Below are positions 6,825-9,607 of a stretch of DNA of 9,607 bases, in pieces (positions within the stretch are counted from its first letter, which is position 1; each line of letters begins with the position of its first letter). The position numbers were made by a program, and so were the translations under genes. Source of the DNA: an uncultured bacterium (GTDB taxonomy: Bacteria > Cyanobacteriota > Vampirovibrionia > Gastranaerophilales > Gastranaerophilaceae); contig CASECH010000050.1 in assembly GCA_949286405.1 (NCBI GenBank), forward strand, positions 1 to 9,607, written 5' to 3'. The notes under the pieces are model-generated. The model made no database searches. It was not told the origin of the DNA and saw only the letters and a program-made list of their open reading frames with translations.

Positions 6825-7886
6825 ATGGTGGAATGTATAACAAATAAAAAAGTTTTAACTAAAGGGAATTATGCCATAGCTCAAGCAGCAATCAATGCCG
6901 GAGTAGAATGTTACTTCGGATACCCGATCACTCCTCAAAGTGAAATTGGGGAATTTATGAGCGGCAAGATGCAAGAACTTGGCAGAGCATATGTCTCAGC
7001 AGAAAGTGAGCTTGCTGCAATAAATATGGTACTTGGAGCTTGCTCCACAGGAGCCAAAGCGATGACATCATCATCATCTTGTGCAGTAGCATTAATGCAA
7101 GAAGCTCTATCATATGCGACAGCAGATGAGTTACCAATCGTTCTTGTAAGTGTAATGCGTGGAGGCCCTGGCTTAGGAAATATCTACCCTTCACAAGGAG
7201 ATTATTTCCAAGCAACAAAAGGTGGTGGCAATGGAGATTACAAATTAATTGTACTGGCTCCATCAACAGTTCAAGAATGTGTAGATTTAACTTATAAAGC
7301 ATTTTATCTAGCACACAAATATAGAAACCCGACAGTGCTTCTTGCTGATGGGCTTTTAGGGCAAATGATGGAACCTGTAACATTTGGAGAATACCCATAT
7401 CCTGAAATTGACAACTCAGGTTGGGCTTTGACAGGAGCTAAAGGACGCTCTAACAGAGTAATAAGATCATATGCTCCTCTAGCAGATAATCAATGTGTTT
7501 TCTTAGAAAAATTGTTTGAAAAATATAAAACTATTGAAGAAAACGAAACAGAATGGGAAGAATTTGAAACAGAAGATGCTGATGTCGTACTAGTAAGTTT
7601 CGGCAGCACATCAAGAAATGTAAAAACAGCAGTAAAACAATGTAGAGAACAAGGCCTAAAAGTCGGTTTCTTCAGACCGATAACATTGTTCCCATTCCCA
7701 AATAAAAGACTAGCAGAATTATCACAATCCGTAAGAAAATTTCTATGTGTAGAAGTAAATATGGGACAAATGATAAACGATGTAAAACTAGCAGTCAACA
7801 GTAAAGCTGATGTTGAACTATTAAACAAAGGTGTAGGAGCTCCTCCTAGCGTTGATGATATAGTAGAACGAGCAATGAGATTGTAA
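6825..7886 (+). CDS. vorB: 2-oxoacid:ferredoxin oxidoreductase alpha subunit (VorB/KorA type)
   Basis: The 353-residue product is the alpha subunit of the PFOR-like family, carrying the pyrimidine-binding half of the TPP site and the second domain (POR_N followed by PFOR_II). Visible family motifs are GYPITPQSE (32-40), the AESELAAIN segment (59-67) with the conserved glutamate expected to activate TPP (Glu60 or Glu62), MTSSSS (80-85), MRGGPGLG (111-118), TKGGGNGDY (131-139), QMMEP (180-184) and, in the C-terminal domain, FRPITLFPFP (283-292) and EVNMGQM (310-316). The GYPITPQ, TKGGGxGDY and QMMEP set is most like proteins named VorB (3-methyl-2-oxobutanoate:ferredoxin oxidoreductase), but KorA (2-oxoglutarate) proteins are close relatives, so the substrate is not settled. 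The ATG at 6825 has AAAGGA seven bases upstream. The length is normal and nothing is missing. The reaction is 2-oxoacid + CoA + oxidised ferredoxin to acyl-CoA + CO2 + reduced ferredoxin. Confidence 0.93.
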   Translation: MVECITNKKVLTKGNYAIAQAAINAGVECYFGYPITPQSEIGEFMSGKMQELGRAYVSAESELAAINMVLGACSTGAKAMTSSSSCAVALMQEALSYATADELPIVLVSVMRGGPGLGNIYPSQGDYFQATKGGGNGDYKLIVLAPSTVQECVDLTYKAFYLAHKYRNPTVLLADGLLGQMMEPVTFGEYPYPEIDNSGWALTGAKGRSNRVIRSYAPLADNQCVFLEKLFEKYKTIEENETEWEEFETEDADVVLVSFGSTSRNVKTAVKQCREQGLKVGFFRPITLFPFPNKRLAELSQSVRKFLCVEVNMGQMINDVKLAVNSKADVELLNKGVGAPPSVDDIVERAMRL

Positions 7887-7910
7887 TTAAAAATTTTAAA
7901 GAGGATAAAA

Positions 7911-8669
7911 ATGGCAACACAAGTATTTAAAATTGCAGATTCATTTAAAAAAGACGCAAAATATTCATTCTGTCCAGGTTGTGATCACGGTGTAGCAATA
8001 AGACTTATAGCAGAAGTTTTAGATGAATTAAATTTAAAAGAAAAAACAATACTGGCAGCATCAATAGGTTGTTCAGTTACTTTGTATGATTTCTTGGACG
8101 TAGATTCAATCGAATCACCTCACGGTCGTGCGATGGCAGAAGCAACCGGTGTAAAAAGAGCTAGACCTGATAAATTTGTATTTACATACCAAGGTGATGG
8201 CGATTTCGCATCAATCGGACTTGCTGAGAGCTTACACGCTGCACTTAGAGGTGAAAATATAAGTGCAATATGTATAAATAATACCACTTATGGTATGACA
8301 GGAGGGCAACTTGGTCCAACAACTCTTTTAGGTCAAGTAACAACAACATCTCCTACAGGAAGAAATATTGAATACTATGGCTATCCAATAAAGATTGCAG
8401 AACACGTTGCACTATGTGACGGGACAGCATTTTCTGCAAGAGTTTCACTAGACACTGTTGCAAACATAAGAAAAGCAAAACAAGCTATCAAAAAAGCTTT
8501 TGAAGTCCAACTAAAAGGGCTTGGTTTTGGTTTTGTAGAAATATTATCTACTTGTCCAACAAACTGGAAAATGAATCCAAAACAAGCTCATGACAGAGTT
8601 AAAAATGAAATGATGCCAATATTTAAACCTGGCATATATAAAGATGTAACAACTCAAGTTCAAGAATAA
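7911..8669 (+). CDS. korB: 2-oxoacid:ferredoxin oxidoreductase beta subunit, TPP-binding
   Basis: The 252-residue protein has the layout of KorB/VorA beta subunits. CPGCDHG (21-27) is the conserved N-terminal Cys/His motif. SIGCS (51-55) and SPHGRA (69-74) follow. The TPP-pyrophosphate/Mg motif runs from GDGD (96-99) to NN (123-124) and continues into the typical YGMTGGQLGPTT (127-138). Together with the alpha subunit it completes the TPP active site. It lacks the C-terminal extension and the extra Fe-S cysteines of pyruvate-type PorB, consistent with a branched-chain or 2-oxoglutarate enzyme with a separate ferredoxin subunit. The start has AGAGGA five bases upstream, 24 bp after the alpha gene. 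Its stop TAA is immediately followed by, and shares one base with, an ATG in frame with the gamma gene. In some naming schemes this would be vorA. Confidence 0.93.
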   Translation: MATQVFKIADSFKKDAKYSFCPGCDHGVAIRLIAEVLDELNLKEKTILAASIGCSVTLYDFLDVDSIESPHGRAMAEATGVKRARPDKFVFTYQGDGDFASIGLAESLHAALRGENISAICINNTTYGMTGGQLGPTTLLGQVTTTSPTGRNIEYYGYPIKIAEHVALCDGTAFSARVSLDTVANIRKAKQAIKKAFEVQLKGLGFGFVEILSTCPTNWKMNPKQAHDRVKNEMMPIFKPGIYKDVTTQVQE

Positions 8670-8679
8670 TGTATGAAAA

Positions 8680-8683
8680 AGGA
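8680..8683 (+). promoter_or_regulatory. Ribosome binding site that favours the gamma-subunit start at 8693
   Basis: AGGA within AAAAAGGAAA lies 9 bases before ATG 8693. The alternative in-frame ATG at 8669 overlaps the beta stop (TAATG) and would place this site inside the coding sequence. Confidence 0.6.
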
Positions 8684-8692
8684 AATAAAATA

Positions 8693-9241
8693 ATGAGTGA
8701 AAAGAATTTTATAATAGCAGGCTTTGGTGGACAAGGAGTACTTCTTGCAGGAGAAGTGTTAGCTAACGCTTGCATGCAAAAAGGTTTGAACGTAACTTGG
8801 TATCCAAGTTATGGAGCAGAAATGCGTGGAGGTACAGTAAATTGTGAAATAGTAACCTCTGAAACAGAAGTTAGCTCTGTAAACAAAAAAGATGCTGATT
8901 TCATCGTTGCACTAAATCAAGCATCTTTTGATAAATTTTTGTCAAAGATAAAAAAAGGTGGTTACATGATAGCAAATTCTTCTCTAATACAAAAAATTAA
9001 ACCTCGTATGGACATTAATTATATTTTTGCTCCTATGACTAAACTTGCAGAAGAAGTAGGCAATATAAGAATGACTAATATACTTGCACTAGGACTCGTA
9101 TCAAAAGTCAGCAAAATTGTATCAATGGAAAACCTTACAGATGCTCTTGACACTGTAATTCCACCTCATAGAAAAAATCTTTTACCACTTAACTTAAAAG
9201 CTCTAAAAATAGGCTATGAGTATGATTTATTAGCAGTATAA
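8693..9241 (+). CDS. korC: 2-oxoacid:ferredoxin oxidoreductase gamma subunit
   Basis: The 182-residue product matches the POR gamma family (pyruvate/ketoisovalerate oxidoreductase catalytic gamma domain), which in PFOR-type enzymes helps form the CoA-binding and inter-domain region. The hallmark GFGGQG (10-15) follows a short beta strand, and YGAEMRGGT (40-48) is the second family signature. NIRMTNILALG lies in the middle and a PPHRKNLLPLN stretch near the end. About 180-190 residues is the usual length. The start at 8693 is preferred because it has a Shine-Dalgarno at good distance and begins MSEKNFIIAGFGGQG as family members do. Starting at 8669 would add eight residues (MYEKGNKI) and overlap the beta stop by one base, so re-initiation there remains possible. 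It is the last gene of the four-subunit operon. Confidence 0.92.
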   Translation: MSEKNFIIAGFGGQGVLLAGEVLANACMQKGLNVTWYPSYGAEMRGGTVNCEIVTSETEVSSVNKKDADFIVALNQASFDKFLSKIKKGGYMIANSSLIQKIKPRMDINYIFAPMTKLAEEVGNIRMTNILALGLVSKVSKIVSMENLTDALDTVIPPHRKNLLPLNLKALKIGYEYDLLAV

Positions 9242-9245
9242 ATGC

Positions 9246-9269
9246 TAAATCAACTAAAAAGTCGATTTA
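9246..9269 (+). other. Stem-loop directly after the gamma-subunit stop
   Basis: TAAATC (9246-9251) pairs with GATTTA (9264-9269). After one A-C mismatch, AC pairs with GT, leaving a TAAAAA loop. No T-run follows, so it is not a classical terminator; it could be a 3' mRNA-stabilising hairpin or chance in AT-rich DNA. Confidence 0.35.
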
Positions 9270-9271
9270 AA

Positions 9272-9340
9272 ATCAGAGGAATAATATTATTCTAATAATG
9301 TAGATTGCGGTGAATTTATTTTTACCGCTTTTCCCCTGAT
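9272..9340. repeat. Imperfect inverted repeat enclosing the terminator hairpin
   Basis: ATCAGAGGAA (9272-9281) is complementary to TTCCCCTGAT (9331-9340) at 9 of 10 positions (one A-C mismatch). Between the arms lie a 14-base perfect palindrome, GAATAATATTATTC (9279-9292, overlapping the left arm), and the GCGGT/ACCGC hairpin. The outer pairing and the inner hairpins could form a branched structure or compete, since the right arm uses the T-run of the terminator. Confidence 0.5.
9307..9332 (+). terminator. Probable intrinsic terminator of the oxidoreductase operon
   Basis: GCGGTGAA (9307-9314) pairs with TTTACCGC (9321-9328) through five strong pairs, a G-T pair and two A-T pairs, with a six-base loop (TTTATT). 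TTTT (9329-9332) follows. The T-run is short and is interrupted by CCCC, so termination may be partial, allowing read-through into the small gene beyond. Confidence 0.6.
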
Positions 9341-9365
9341 ATAGAATAAGAGGTCCTTGTAAAAA

Positions 9366-9599
9366 GTGAAAGAAGAACTGCTTAAATCAATTAAAGAAAA
9401 AGAACTGCAACTGTCTAAATTAAAAGAACATGTAAATAAAAGTTCAGTTTGCTCTGATTTGTATAATAAAGTCGTTTTAGAAAAAGCTATCCTAAAAAAA
9501 GAACTAGAAAACTCAAAGAAAAATAAATTTATTGAAAATATTAAAAATATTATACCTAGAAAAAAAACACTAATATGTGATTATTTTAAGGTAAAATAG
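9366..9599 (+). CDS. Small Lys/Glu-rich helical protein, unidentified
   Basis: A 77-residue ORF begins at GTG 9366 and ends at TAG 9597-9599. AAGAGG (9348-9353) lies 12 bases before the GTG, a little far; an in-frame TAA at 9360 rules out a longer start. The first 50 residues are strongly amphipathic with heptad-spaced leucines (EELLKSIKEKELQLSKLKEH), so a short coiled coil is likely. The tail is basic (NIIPRKKTLICDYFKVK) with one proline. There is no signal peptide or membrane segment. Codon usage and AT content resemble the surrounding DNA, and no clear promoter of its own is visible, so expression would depend on read-through past the hairpin at 9307-9332. I do not recognise a family; it could be a real small gene or a chance ORF in A-rich DNA. 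Confidence 0.5.
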   Translation: MKEELLKSIKEKELQLSKLKEHVNKSSVCSDLYNKVVLEKAILKKELENSKKNKFIENIKNIIPRKKTLICDYFKVK

Positions 9600-9607
9600 G
9601 ATTTTCA

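Noticed and set aside
6955..7398. 147-codon minus-strand ORF opposite the alpha-subunit gene
   Set aside because: Leu/His/Met-rich shadow of a strongly conserved gene; no family motif.
7490..7828. 112-codon minus-strand ORF opposite the alpha-subunit gene
   Set aside because: Ser/Thr/Phe-rich antisense shadow with no motif.
8669..8692. Gamma-subunit start at the ATG overlapping the beta stop
   Set aside because: Possible by re-initiation, but the ribosome site at 8680-8683 and the family's usual N-terminus favour ATG 8693.
9337..9345. TGATATAGA as an extended -10 promoter for the small GTG-start gene
   Set aside because: There is no acceptable -35 at 17 bases, and transcription would start inside the ribosome site at 9348-9353, leaving almost no leader.

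Overview
The window is strongly AT-rich bacterial DNA using the standard code (UGA is not read through, starts are ATG plus one GTG, and purine-rich Shine-Dalgarno sites precede several genes). The ferredoxin-dependent 2-oxoacid oxidoreductase operon points to an anaerobe. The low GC and the pairing of this operon with a very long coiled-coil protein would suit a gut anaerobe such as a Gastranaerophilales (non-photosynthetic Cyanobacteria/Melainabacteria) or clostridia-like organism. That placement is a guess from style; no phylogenetic marker is present.

Layout: two divergent transcription units flank a 165-171 bp regulatory gap (about 6406-6576). The minus-strand unit runs leftward: a 1644-residue, almost proline-free coiled-coil protein (6405-1471), then a GlcD-type FAD-linked 2-hydroxyacid dehydrogenase (1487-102) whose start overlaps the end of the coiled-coil gene, then, 15 bp further on, the first 28 codons of an unidentified gene cut by the window edge (86-1). 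The plus-strand unit runs rightward: a 2x[4Fe-4S] ferredoxin subunit (6577-6789), a VorB/KorA-type alpha subunit (6825-7886), a TPP-binding beta subunit (7911-8669) and a gamma subunit (8693-9241). Together these four make a complete four-subunit 2-oxoacid:ferredoxin oxidoreductase. After a structured 124 bp gap with a probable intrinsic terminator there is a small Lys/Glu-rich ORF with a GTG start (9366-9599).

How they work together: the plus-strand operon would oxidatively decarboxylate a 2-oxoacid (branched-chain 2-oxoacid or 2-oxoglutarate) to an acyl-CoA, passing electrons to ferredoxin. The GlcD protein would oxidise a 2-hydroxyacid to a 2-oxoacid, so both units concern 2-oxoacid redox chemistry, but a direct metabolic link is only inference. 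The function of the giant coiled-coil protein is unknown. It and the structured spacer after the gamma subunit are the parts least explained by known families. I do not see a clear new defence or mobile system, CRISPR array, tRNA, rRNA or insertion sequence. No stretch longer than 300 bases lacks a gene.
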